A stretch of DNA of 64,000 nucleotides from Winogradskyella pelagia. Lineage in GTDB: Bacteria > Bacteroidota > Bacteroidia > Flavobacteriales > Flavobacteriaceae. Both the position numbers and the translations under genes were made by a program. Below, one piece after another: positions 10,201-16,598 of the stretch. The notes beneath the pieces were generated by a model, which was given only the letters and a program-made list of their open reading frames with translations, made no database searches and had not been told where the DNA came from. Location: positions 289,540 through 353,539 of the forward strand of contig NZ_JAGEVF010000003.1 of the NCBI RefSeq assembly GCF_017581965.1. Reading direction: 5' to 3'. Within the stretch, counting starts at the first letter, position 1. Every line of letters begins with the position of its first letter.

Positions 10201-10379
10201 GTATTACAACAGATTATACGATTTCCCAATTTAGTATCTATGATGCTCTGGGAAAAGAAGTTCTTAAATCCAATAATAGCGCTAGCACTATAAATGTCCA
10301 AGGACTATCTAACGGTGTTTATTTTATAAAGTTGAGTATTGGTAGTACTTCTGTTGTAAAGCGCTTTATAAAACAATAA
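7230..10379 (+). CDS. Giant T9SS-secreted repeat protein (adhesin-like)
   Basis: A 1049-residue surface protein: signal peptide (1-20), four N-terminal repeats of about 78 residues each opening with EYFxxTDPGFGN, then eight HYR/Ig-like repeats of about 80 residues about 328-965 (each with DNCGI or DNCSI and a second Cys in FDCSNLG), and a T9SS type A sorting domain about 975-1049 (LHPNPTQYELRI to VVKRFIKQ). The two Cys per HYR-like repeat could form one disulfide each; the last repeat has lost the second Cys. Such stalk-like proteins are usually adhesins or matrix proteins; this is inferred from architecture. It is probably co-transcribed with the beta-helix gene. Confidence 0.88.
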   Translation: MKTHITLWLCCCITWFSLGQSITELEYFFNTDPGFGNANTLTPNANSGELSQSFNISPPTDATGFNTLYIRAKDDTNTWSLYANSIVFITDTDNSGTATELTAAEYFINTDPGFGNATALPLNTNTGNLTQSFPIPIGASLSGFNTIYIRTQDDLGNWSLYDNVKFFVTEEQGSGATSITALEYFIDTDPGFGNATSVGVNTNTGSVSQSFAIPLVNLDEGFHNLYIRTQDDFGEWSLYDKRLFFVTPEQNVSPIVAAEYFYDVDPGLGNGTSVVLQPTGNLDEFTVDLSTADITCDFHDFYIRLINEDGSWSLYDYGLQIEVFDNADPTIVVFNDITVELDASGQGSLTIADVDNGTFDDCELVSVELNQPQFDYTCADLGTQTVTVTATDAEAKVSTLDVAITVVDLIDPVALAQNITVQLNTNGQVTITADDLENGSTDNCSITSRSVDVSSFDCSNLGDNLVNFTVTDSSGNTNTVQATVTVEDSVNPEALTQNITVQLDASGNATITADDVDQSTDNCSIVTKALDITSFDCSNLGANTVNLTVTDQSGNSASTTATVTVEDSISPTVITQDVTVQLDSNGTATITTADIENGSTDNCGISSLALDIDTFDCSNLGSNTVTLTVTDQSGNSAFGTANVTVEDGVAPTVLAQNITLQLDATGSATLDPALLDNGSSDNCGIASFASDITLFSCSDIGANTVNLTVTDTSGNTDVTTATVTVEDGVDPSVITQNISIGLDSGGIATITVDDIDNGSSDNCGIATRTLDITTFDCSNLGANTVTLNITDVNGRTGNATATVTVTDSTDPLAVSQNITLELDVNGNATLTPDAIDGGSSDNCGIDSRSIDVSSFSCVDLGANTVNLTVFDASGNSNTTSATVTVEDNLDPIALGQDITIGLEGNPSVSIVALDVDNGSSDNCGINSYTIDVDTFTAVGTYPVVLTVTDASGNSNSTTVTVTVEATLGLSENSIDPKRIDLHPNPTQYELRITTDYTISQFSIYDALGKEVLKSNNSASTINVQGLSNGVYFIKLSIGSTSVVKRFIKQ
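7293..8210 (+). repeat. Four tandem ~78-codon repeats (EYFxxTDPGFGN)
   Basis: Four in-frame repeats, each about 235 bp, begin with an EYF..TDPGFGN motif and end in WSLY followed by a valine-rich strand. The fourth is the most diverged (EYFYDVDPGLGN). They are coding repeats within the giant secreted protein. Confidence 0.8.
8211..10130 (+). repeat. Eight tandem ~240-bp HYR/Ig-like coding repeats
   Basis: Eight head-to-tail units of about 80 codons, each with the order DPxxxxQNITVxLD, DNGSSDNCGI, DCSNLGANTVNLTVTD and VTVED. Units 2-7 are the most alike. The unit length is constant, which favours copy-number change by recombination. Confidence 0.85.
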
Positions 10380-10444
10380 CTTAAGTTAGTGTATTGCTGA
10401 GTTGCTATTAATCTAAGGGAAACCAAATCTCAGCAAACCGAAAA

Positions 10445-10462
10445 ATCCCCACTATTGGGGAT
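10445..10462. promoter_or_regulatory. 18-bp palindromic element, copy 4
   Basis: ATCCCCACTATTGGGGAT, nearly identical to copy 3, is flanked by A5 and T8. It lies 47 bp before the ATG at 10510 of a LuxR-type regulator and 66 bp after the giant gene's stop. It may also terminate that gene's transcript. Confidence 0.55.
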
Positions 10463-10509
10463 TTTTTTATGCCTAAGCTCAACGTATTTTTAGATAAAAG
10501 TAGGAAGAG

Positions 10510-10902
10510 ATGACCAACCATCAACGGATTTCAAAATTTATAAAAGATTTAAAAGTAAACGACACCAATTTATCGACCCATGATTTAATTGAGCTGCTAA
10601 AAGCTTCAAAACGAGTTTACGACAATGAAATAATTCTCGATGCCTTGATTCAATCCCTAAAAAGTATTCTGGCCAAAGACTTAAAGTTAAAACAAAAGCT
10701 AACTCAACGCGAATGTCAGATTGTTAAATTAATTGGAAAAGGATTTTCCAATTCGGATATGGCACAATACCTAAACCTGAGTGTCTCTACTATTGAGACG
10801 CACCGTAAAAACATTAGAAAGAAACTAACCTTAAAGGGAAATGATAATCTATTTGCCTTTGCATTGGTCTTTCAATTGCAGGAAGCGCATTTGCCAAATT
10901 AA
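10510..10902 (+). CDS. Orphan LuxR-type HTH transcriptional regulator
   Basis: A 130-residue protein with no receiver domain: a short charged N-terminal helix region (1-60) and a LuxR/GerE helix-turn-helix about 66-128 (LTQRECQIVKLIGKGFSNS, VSTIETHRKNIRKKL). The THRKN segment of the recognition region matches that of the response regulator at 2729, so the two could bind similar DNA. A copy of the shared palindrome sits 47 bp upstream of its start, which fits autoregulation or control by the two-component system. It closes the surface-protein locus and probably regulates it; targets are inferred, not shown. Confidence 0.88.
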   Translation: MTNHQRISKFIKDLKVNDTNLSTHDLIELLKASKRVYDNEIILDALIQSLKSILAKDLKLKQKLTQRECQIVKLIGKGFSNSDMAQYLNLSVSTIETHRKNIRKKLTLKGNDNLFAFALVFQLQEAHLPN

Positions 10903-10995
10903 ATTTATAACGACAGAAAATCTTTTTGAATATGCTTGTTATCTTAATCTTACTTCTGATAAATTTTTTACTTCTAAAATATAGTATCAACAAAA

Positions 10996-11023
10996 AAAAG
11001 CAACCATAATAATGATTGCTTTT
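10996..11023. terminator. Bidirectional terminator between convergent genes
   Basis: AAAAGCAA and TTGCTTTT form a hairpin (with one internal mismatch and a short inner stem) between the LuxR-type gene and the convergent peptidase gene. An A run and a T-rich tail flank it. Confidence 0.6.
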
Positions 11024-11042
11024 CTCTAAGTAATACTAATTT

Positions 11043-13082
11043 TTAATTCACATCAGGTAAATTATTGTATTTACTGCTGTAGTCTAACATCTGTTCTGGG
11101 AATCCCACCGGTTGGGTGACTTTAATAGCTGTTATTTCACCATTGTCATTCACCTCTGGTACCAATACCGGGTTTACAAAACCACTATACGGTGCAGATG
11201 TAAATTGTTTATTTCGCTCCAATACCTCAGCATGAATGTCTTGATCAACCTTAACACCATAACCTTCTACTAAGGCCTCAACAGCAGCATAATCGCCTTC
11301 GGATTTAATGCGTTGGGTTTCTCGTAATAATTGACCAAATAGCTCATGTAATTTGTCGTAATCGTTGATATTGAAATAGGTCTTACCATCTCGTGTTACC
11401 TTTTCAATAACATTATCTGCCTTACCTTTTTCGTAAACCCAAGCACTCACCCATTGCCTGTTACGCATATGGGCTTCTTCTACATCGTCTCCTAAATTCA
11501 ATCGAATCAATTGGGTCATTAAACCATTTCTTATATACCCATCATAAGCAGCCATACCTACTTTTTTCCAATCTTCGACCAAACCAAGCTCCTGTAGTTT
11601 TGAATCGTATAAATAATACAACCCAACCAAGTCTGCCCTTCCTTCTTCCAAGGTGGAAGCGTAATTCTTTAGCGTTTCTTTGGTTTCTCCAACCCCTGGA
11701 TTCAATTGTCCTGAGGCGTGACCAATAACTTCATGAAGTGCAGTATGTAACTTATCCGCCAACTGACCGTAGTCTTTTTCCAACTGGTACTCTTCATCGT
11801 CATGCACAAACTCTTTTAATCGGCCTGAACTTCCTGCATTATTATACGCATTGATAATATTACCCAACGAGACAGACTTACTTCCCACTTCTTTACGTAT
11901 CCAATTAGCATTTGGTAAATTAACGCCTATCGGTGTGCTTGGAGATGCATCGCCAGCTTCACCGGCTACAGTGACTACTTTATAGGTTACACCAACAACA
12001 TTTTTCTTCTTATGTGCATCCATTAAAGGCGAATTATCTTCAAACCATTGCGCATTGTCTGACAACACCTTCATTTTTTGGGACATGTCAAAATCATTGA
12101 TTTGAACAATATTCTCGTATGAACCTCTGTATCCTAAAGGATCATTATACACTTCGATAAAACTATTAATGTAATCAACATTACCTGCTGTAGCAGCGGT
12201 CCAAGCTACGTTATAGTCATCCCATATTTGTAAATCGCCCGTTTTATAATACTGAATCAATAGGCCAATCGCATCACCTTGGGCTTTATTCTCAGCAACA
12301 CCTTGGGCTTTCTCCAACCATTTTACAATTTCATCTATAGCAGAACCATACAATCCTCCAGACTTATAAACGCGTTCTTTGAGCGCTCCATCTTCTTTAA
12401 CGAGTTGGGAATTTAAACCGAAAGCTAATGGTCTATCTGGATTAGGTGATGTTTTATTCTTATAAAAACTTATGACATCGTCATTGGTTACATTTGGGCC
12501 GTAAAAATTAACGGCAGATAAAGCCACATTATCTACACCTTTAGCCTGATTTACCTTTTTGCTGTCCTTATCATTAAATATAACATTAAAAACTTCGCCA
12601 TCTAATTTTGTGTTGGTAGCCAAAAACAATTCGTTTAAATAGTCTTTAGAAAAATCTGGTTTTAGCTTGTCGTTGGAGTAATGGTGATGAATACCATTGC
12701 TAAACCAGATACGCTTTAAATAGACCTCAAAGGCTTTCCAGTCTTCGGTAGATTTATCGCCATTATAATTTGTATAAACATTTTCCAGGGCACGTCTTAT
12801 CTTTAAATTGTGCCTGTAATTTTGGTCCCACATAATATCTCTACCAGCCAAACCTGCTTCTACGAGATAATAAACCAATTTTTGTTCTTTAAGGCTAAGG
12901 TTCTCCCATCCTGGGATTTGATATCGAAGTATCTTAACATCAGCAAACTGCTCTACGTTATAATCAAATTTAGTTTCTGAAGTCGATACATCCTGATCGT
13001 CAACCTTAGACTTTCCATCATCTTTACACGCCACAAAAAGCAATATAAAAACGAGGTAGTACATTAGGGATTTTAGTTTCAT
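11043..13082 (-). CDS. Dipeptidyl-peptidase III-like lipoprotein (peptidase family M49)
   Basis: A 679-residue zinc peptidase with the M49 signature HEVIGH at 450-455 and the second metal/catalytic motif EEGRAD at 479-484. M49 enzymes remove dipeptides from the N terminus of short peptides. The N terminus is a lipoprotein signal (FILLFVAC, Cys19), so unlike the cytosolic eukaryotic enzyme it should work on the periplasmic or outer-membrane face, probably on peptides released by extracellular proteolysis. Length fits bacterial DPP III. A TACATTTG box lies about 27-34 bp upstream of its ATG; the gene is divergent from 13178, with about 95 bp between the two starts. Confidence 0.88.
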   Translation of the reverse strand: MKLKSLMYYLVFILLFVACKDDGKSKVDDQDVSTSETKFDYNVEQFADVKILRYQIPGWENLSLKEQKLVYYLVEAGLAGRDIMWDQNYRHNLKIRRALENVYTNYNGDKSTEDWKAFEVYLKRIWFSNGIHHHYSNDKLKPDFSKDYLNELFLATNTKLDGEVFNVIFNDKDSKKVNQAKGVDNVALSAVNFYGPNVTNDDVISFYKNKTSPNPDRPLAFGLNSQLVKEDGALKERVYKSGGLYGSAIDEIVKWLEKAQGVAENKAQGDAIGLLIQYYKTGDLQIWDDYNVAWTAATAGNVDYINSFIEVYNDPLGYRGSYENIVQINDFDMSQKMKVLSDNAQWFEDNSPLMDAHKKKNVVGVTYKVVTVAGEAGDASPSTPIGVNLPNANWIRKEVGSKSVSLGNIINAYNNAGSSGRLKEFVHDDEEYQLEKDYGQLADKLHTALHEVIGHASGQLNPGVGETKETLKNYASTLEEGRADLVGLYYLYDSKLQELGLVEDWKKVGMAAYDGYIRNGLMTQLIRLNLGDDVEEAHMRNRQWVSAWVYEKGKADNVIEKVTRDGKTYFNINDYDKLHELFGQLLRETQRIKSEGDYAAVEALVEGYGVKVDQDIHAEVLERNKQFTSAPYSGFVNPVLVPEVNDNGEITAIKVTQPVGFPEQMLDYSSKYNNLPDVN

Positions 13083-13108
13083 TTGTATTATTGATTTTTA
13101 GTTATACA

Positions 13109-13116
13109 CAAATGTA
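13109..13116 (-). promoter_or_regulatory. -7 promoter box of the M49 peptidase gene
   Basis: The minus strand reads TACATTTG, an exact TAnnTTTG Bacteroidota -7 box, 26 bp before the ATG at 13082. No clear -33 TTG at the usual distance was seen. Confidence 0.45.
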
Positions 13117-13144
13117 ATACTAATATAACATACCATAAAATTGC

Positions 13145-13152
13145 TATCTTTG
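13145..13152 (+). promoter_or_regulatory. -7 promoter box of the SRPBCC/crcB operon
   Basis: TATCTTTG matches TAnnTTTG exactly and lies 25 bp before the ATG at 13178. It is back to back with the divergent box at 13109. Confidence 0.5.
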
Positions 13153-13177
13153 AGTAAGGACTAAATCAAATCAATCC

Positions 13178-14200
13178 ATGAAAACGTTAAAATACATTCT
13201 GCTGCTGTTGCTTGTAGCTATCATAGGATTTTCCATTTACGTAGCCGTACAGCCAAATGAGTACAGTTTTAGCAGAAGTCGCAACATAAAGGCACCAAAA
13301 AGTTTATTGTATAACAAAGTAAACGACTTTAAAGCATGGCCAAGCTTTTCGCCATGGATTGAACAAGACCCAGAAGCTACCATATTCTACGGAGACAAAA
13401 CTATTGGAGAAGGTGCCTCCTATTCATGGCAAGGTGAGGTTCTTGGCGAAGGAACAATGAGTACCGTAGAAACCAATCAAAACAACAGTATTGCTCAAAA
13501 ATTAGAATTCATAACACCATTTGAGGCATCCTCAAATATTAAGTGGGATTTTGAAACCACTGAAGAAGGCACTAATGTGACTTGGTCCATGGATGGCAAA
13601 CAAGATTTTATAACCAAACTTTTTACTACGGTAATGGGCTCTATTGAGTCTGAAACAGGACCAAATTTTGAACGTGGACTCTTTAAGTTGGATAGTATTG
13701 TTAATGCAGAAATGAAGGTTTATAGTATCGATGTTAACGGCGTAACGCAACATAGTGGAGGCTTTTATCTGTATAAAACTATCTCTTGCAAATTATCTGA
13801 GTTTCAAGAACACATGAAAAACATGATAGGTGATGTAGGCAGCTATGCCTTAACCCATAATATAAACAGAGCTGGTGCGCCTTTTGTCATTTATCATAAA
13901 TGGGACGAGGAAAACGATGCCGTTATGTTCTCCACATGCTATCCTACCAATTCAAGAATTAAGACAGAAGACTCAACTATTCTCACAGGACAATTAGAAT
14001 CTTTTAAAGCTGTAAAAACTACCCTAAAAGGAGATTATAGCAATCTTAAAGAGGCGTGGGAGCAATCTATGTCTTTTGTTGAAATCAATAGTTTAAAAAT
14101 GATTGAATCTGGTCCAATGTTGGAGGTTTATATCACTGATCCTATGCTTAAACCCAATCCAGCAGATTGGATTACCGAAATTTTTGTAGCTGTAGAATAA
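13178..14200 (+). CDS. SRPBCC plus GyrI-like domain protein
   Basis: A 340-residue protein with one N-terminal membrane helix (about 4-24), an SRPBCC/polyketide-cyclase-like domain about 30-165 (RSRNIKAPKSLLYNKVNDF; WPSFSPW), and a C-terminal GyrI-like/AraC effector-binding type domain about 190-338. Both folds bind small hydrophobic ligands in related proteins. There is no DNA-binding domain, so it is a membrane-tethered ligand-binding protein rather than a regulator. crcB starts immediately after its stop codon (TAA then ATG), so the two are translationally close and co-transcribed. The ligand is unknown. Confidence 0.8.
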   Translation: MKTLKYILLLLLVAIIGFSIYVAVQPNEYSFSRSRNIKAPKSLLYNKVNDFKAWPSFSPWIEQDPEATIFYGDKTIGEGASYSWQGEVLGEGTMSTVETNQNNSIAQKLEFITPFEASSNIKWDFETTEEGTNVTWSMDGKQDFITKLFTTVMGSIESETGPNFERGLFKLDSIVNAEMKVYSIDVNGVTQHSGGFYLYKTISCKLSEFQEHMKNMIGDVGSYALTHNINRAGAPFVIYHKWDEENDAVMFSTCYPTNSRIKTEDSTILTGQLESFKAVKTTLKGDYSNLKEAWEQSMSFVEINSLKMIESGPMLEVYITDPMLKPNPADWITEIFVAVE

Positions 14201-14566
14201 ATGAAACAACTTCTTTTAGTCTTTATTGGAGGCGGTATAGGCAGTACATTGCGATTTATAATTGGTAAATGGTTAAACAGTAGTTCGGATGGGATTCCAT
14301 ATGGTACCTTTGCGGCAAATATTTTAGGAAGCCTGCTCATTGGCGTTATTCTTGGATTAGCGGTTAAAAACGATAGTCTTTCACCTTCACAAACACTATT
14401 TTTAGCCACTGGGTTTTGTGGTGGGTTTACCACATTCTCCACTTTTGCCTATGAAAATCACGTATTCTTAAAATCTGGTGATTTTACCAGTTTTGCAATA
14501 TATACCATTGGTAGTTTTATAGTAGGGTTCTTAGCTGTATTTCTTGGGATGTACTTGGCCAAATAA
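14201..14566 (+). CDS. crcB: Fluoride efflux channel CrcB/Fluc
   Basis: A 121-residue protein with four transmembrane helices and the Fluc signatures: GTFAANILGS with the conserved pore Asn about 40, and GFCGGFTTFSTF at 71-82, which carries the Phe-box and Thr residues. Fluc proteins form dual-topology dimers that export fluoride and protect against its toxicity. Length is normal. No fluoride riboswitch can precede it because the upstream reading frame ends directly at its start codon. Pairing with the SRPBCC/GyrI-like gene is unusual but does not alter the assignment. Confidence 0.93.
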   Translation: MKQLLLVFIGGGIGSTLRFIIGKWLNSSSDGIPYGTFAANILGSLLIGVILGLAVKNDSLSPSQTLFLATGFCGGFTTFSTFAYENHVFLKSGDFTSFAIYTIGSFIVGFLAVFLGMYLAK

Positions 14567-14622
14567 ATAAACATTTGACCTTGAAAATTGGTTATTTAGT
14601 TATCGTTGATACAAACCTAAAG

Positions 14623-14646
14623 ATGGTCGTAGCGGCCTAAGACCAT
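14623..14646. repeat. Intergenic inverted repeat
   Basis: ATGGTC (14623-14628) and GACCAT (14641-14646) form a 6-bp stem with a GC-rich 12-nt loop. It follows crcB by about 57 bp without a T tract. It might be a weak transcription-end structure for crcB. Confidence 0.3.
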
Positions 14647-14671
14647 TTAAAGAACCTAACCATTCCCAACT

Positions 14672-14699
14672 ACTCAATACTCAATGCTCAATACTAACT
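14672..14699. repeat. Heptanucleotide tandem repeat
   Basis: Four 7-bp units follow one another: ACTCAAT, ACTCAAT, GCTCAAT, ACTAACT. They end at the stop codon of the minus-strand DUF1684 gene. A second heptad array of different sequence lies at 49704. Confidence 0.6.
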
Positions 14700-15297
14700 A
14701 CTCCTTCACAAACATCTTTACACCTGCTTCAACTTTTAGGTCAAGATAATTTGAGCGCGGTACAATTGGACAAGAGAATTTCTCATTGTAAACACAATAG
14801 GGATTATAGGCTTTGTTAAAGTCGATTTCCATTTTCTCTCCTTTTGGAATTCTCAAATCAATATATCGTCCTCCTCCATAGGTGCTTTCTCCATTGGTGT
14901 CATCTAAAAAAGGTAAAAACAGGTAGTCTTCGAGACCTTCCGTAGTCATGTTTTCTTCTCCTTGGTAAATATTTAGGGCATACGATTTACCTTTTAATTG
15001 AAACGAGAGCACGCCGAATATGCGTTCCTTAGACAAACGGTCCGTTGTAGTTCTCATATTAAACCATTCTGAATTAGGTGTGCGTTCAAGTTGGGCATTA
15101 ACGACATAAGTGTCATCAAACGGAAAGAAATCCAACCCCTTGAACGATTTTAAATCTTTTGACTTTAAAGGAGATTTTGACGCATCCTTGAAATCTGCAT
15201 TCATCTTAATTTGAAAGGGCGTATCTCCAATAGATGCTGGTTGCTTTCCTGAGCAACTTACTAAAACTAATATAGCAACACCAATAAATATTCGCAT
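14698..15297 (-). CDS. DUF1684 lipoprotein
   Basis: A 199-residue protein with a lipoprotein signal (VAILVLVSC, Cys15) and the DUF1684 pattern in its C-terminal half: a GGGRYIDL strand, then FNKAYNPYCVYNEKFSCPIVP with conserved Asn, Tyr and Cys residues. The domain is common in Bacteroidota and Actinobacteria, often near FKBP or sugar-related genes, and has no established activity. The gene lies convergent to crcB and separated from it by a hairpin and a heptad repeat. No operon partners: the upstream side is a 190-bp gap before the YpdA-like gene on the other strand. Confidence 0.85.
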   Translation of the reverse strand: MRIFIGVAILVLVSCSGKQPASIGDTPFQIKMNADFKDASKSPLKSKDLKSFKGLDFFPFDDTYVVNAQLERTPNSEWFNMRTTTDRLSKERIFGVLSFQLKGKSYALNIYQGEENMTTEGLEDYLFLPFLDDTNGESTYGGGRYIDLRIPKGEKMEIDFNKAYNPYCVYNEKFSCPIVPRSNYLDLKVEAGVKMFVKE

Positions 15298-15489
15298 TTC
15301 AGTTATAATTTAATTCAAAAATACAATTTATGAACGTTTTCCTTTGTCCATGGAATACTTGTTTTGATACAAAATAACTTGTTATAATAATATCATATCC
15401 TTAAAGAATACAAAATAGATGAAAAAGAGCTCATACCTTAGTATTTTTGAACTAACTAAAAGTCATTAAAAAATCATCGCGCAAAGACT

Positions 15490-16491
15490 ATGACAGAAGC
15501 CTCTTCAGATATTTCAAAATTACCGGTATTAGATGTTATAATTATTGGTGCAGGACCAATAGGTATTGCTTGCGCCTTGGAATGCAAAAAGCACCATTGG
15601 AACTACCTTGTGCTCGAAAAAGGAACCCTCACCAATTCCCTCTATAACTATCCTCTGAACATGACTTTCTTTTCAACATCTGAAAAGCTAGAGATTGATG
15701 ATATTCCTTTCATCAGTAATAATCCAAAACCAACTAGAAATGAAGCCTTGGAATATTACAGAAGGGTGACCACGTCAAATAACCTGAATATTAGGCTTTA
15801 CGAAGGTGTAAAATCGCTTCAAAAAGAAAGTCAACACTTCATAATCGAAAGTTCTAAACAGCATTATAAGGGACGTAAAGTTATAATCGCAACAGGTTTT
15901 TATGACATCCCAAATCAATTAGAAGTCCCTGGTGAGCATCTACCTAAGGTTGTGCATTATTATAAAGAAGCACATCCATTCGTTCTGCAAGATGTCGTTG
16001 TTGTAGGCGCTAGCAACTCTGCAGTTGATGCTGCGTTGGACATTTATCGCAAAGGTGGAAATGTGACTATGATTGTTAGAGGTGCAGAGATAGGCCCACG
16101 CGTAAAATATTGGGTGCGGCCAGATATCATCAACCGTATAGCTGAAGGAAGTATTAAGGCCTATTTTAATTCTGAACTCACAGAAATCACTGAAGATTAC
16201 GTTAAAGTAAATACTTCAAAAGGACCACTCGAACTTAAGAATGATTTTGTTGTTGCCTTAACGGGCTATAGACCAAACTTTAAGTTTTTAGAAGATGCAG
16301 GAATAACTTTTTCTAAAGATGAAAAGCATATTCCTATTTACGACTCAGAAACTATGGAATCTAACGTTGAAGGGCTGTATCTAGCAGGCGTAATTTGTGG
16401 TGGCATGGAGACCCACAAATGGTTTATTGAAAATTCCAGAATACATGCTAAACAAATTGCCAAACACATATACACTCAACTTTCCAGGTAA
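15490..16491 (+). CDS. ypdA: YpdA-family flavoprotein (putative bacillithiol disulfide reductase)
   Basis: A 333-residue pyridine-nucleotide-disulfide-oxidoreductase-like flavoprotein with two dinucleotide-binding motifs: GAGPIG at 20-25 for FAD and VVGASNSAVDAAL about 172-184 for NAD(P)H. It lacks the CxxC of thioredoxin reductases, as YpdA proteins do. In Firmicutes YpdA reduces bacillithiol disulfide; many Bacteroidota also make bacillithiol, so that role is plausible here. The segment NYPLNMTFFSTSEKLEI is typical of the family. Length is normal. It stands alone, with about 190 bp of gene-free DNA upstream. Confidence 0.85.
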   Translation: MTEASSDISKLPVLDVIIIGAGPIGIACALECKKHHWNYLVLEKGTLTNSLYNYPLNMTFFSTSEKLEIDDIPFISNNPKPTRNEALEYYRRVTTSNNLNIRLYEGVKSLQKESQHFIIESSKQHYKGRKVIIATGFYDIPNQLEVPGEHLPKVVHYYKEAHPFVLQDVVVVGASNSAVDAALDIYRKGGNVTMIVRGAEIGPRVKYWVRPDIINRIAEGSIKAYFNSELTEITEDYVKVNTSKGPLELKNDFVVALTGYRPNFKFLEDAGITFSKDEKHIPIYDSETMESNVEGLYLAGVICGGMETHKWFIENSRIHAKQIAKHIYTQLSR

Positions 16492-16598
16492 CTGACGGAA
16501 GTACTTTTCAGATTTAAGATTTGGTATAGTATATTAAAAAAAGACCTACAAAGCTGACTTATATTCCTTATTTTTAAGTCAACCTTATTCCTTTTTTT

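Noticed and set aside
10932..11009. 25-codon hydrophobic ORF between the LuxR gene and the peptidase gene
   Set aside because: It overlaps the terminator hairpin and has no support beyond an ATG and a stop, so it was not called.
14167..14200. Fluoride riboswitch before crcB
   Set aside because: The upstream gene runs to the base before the crcB start codon, leaving no room for an aptamer.
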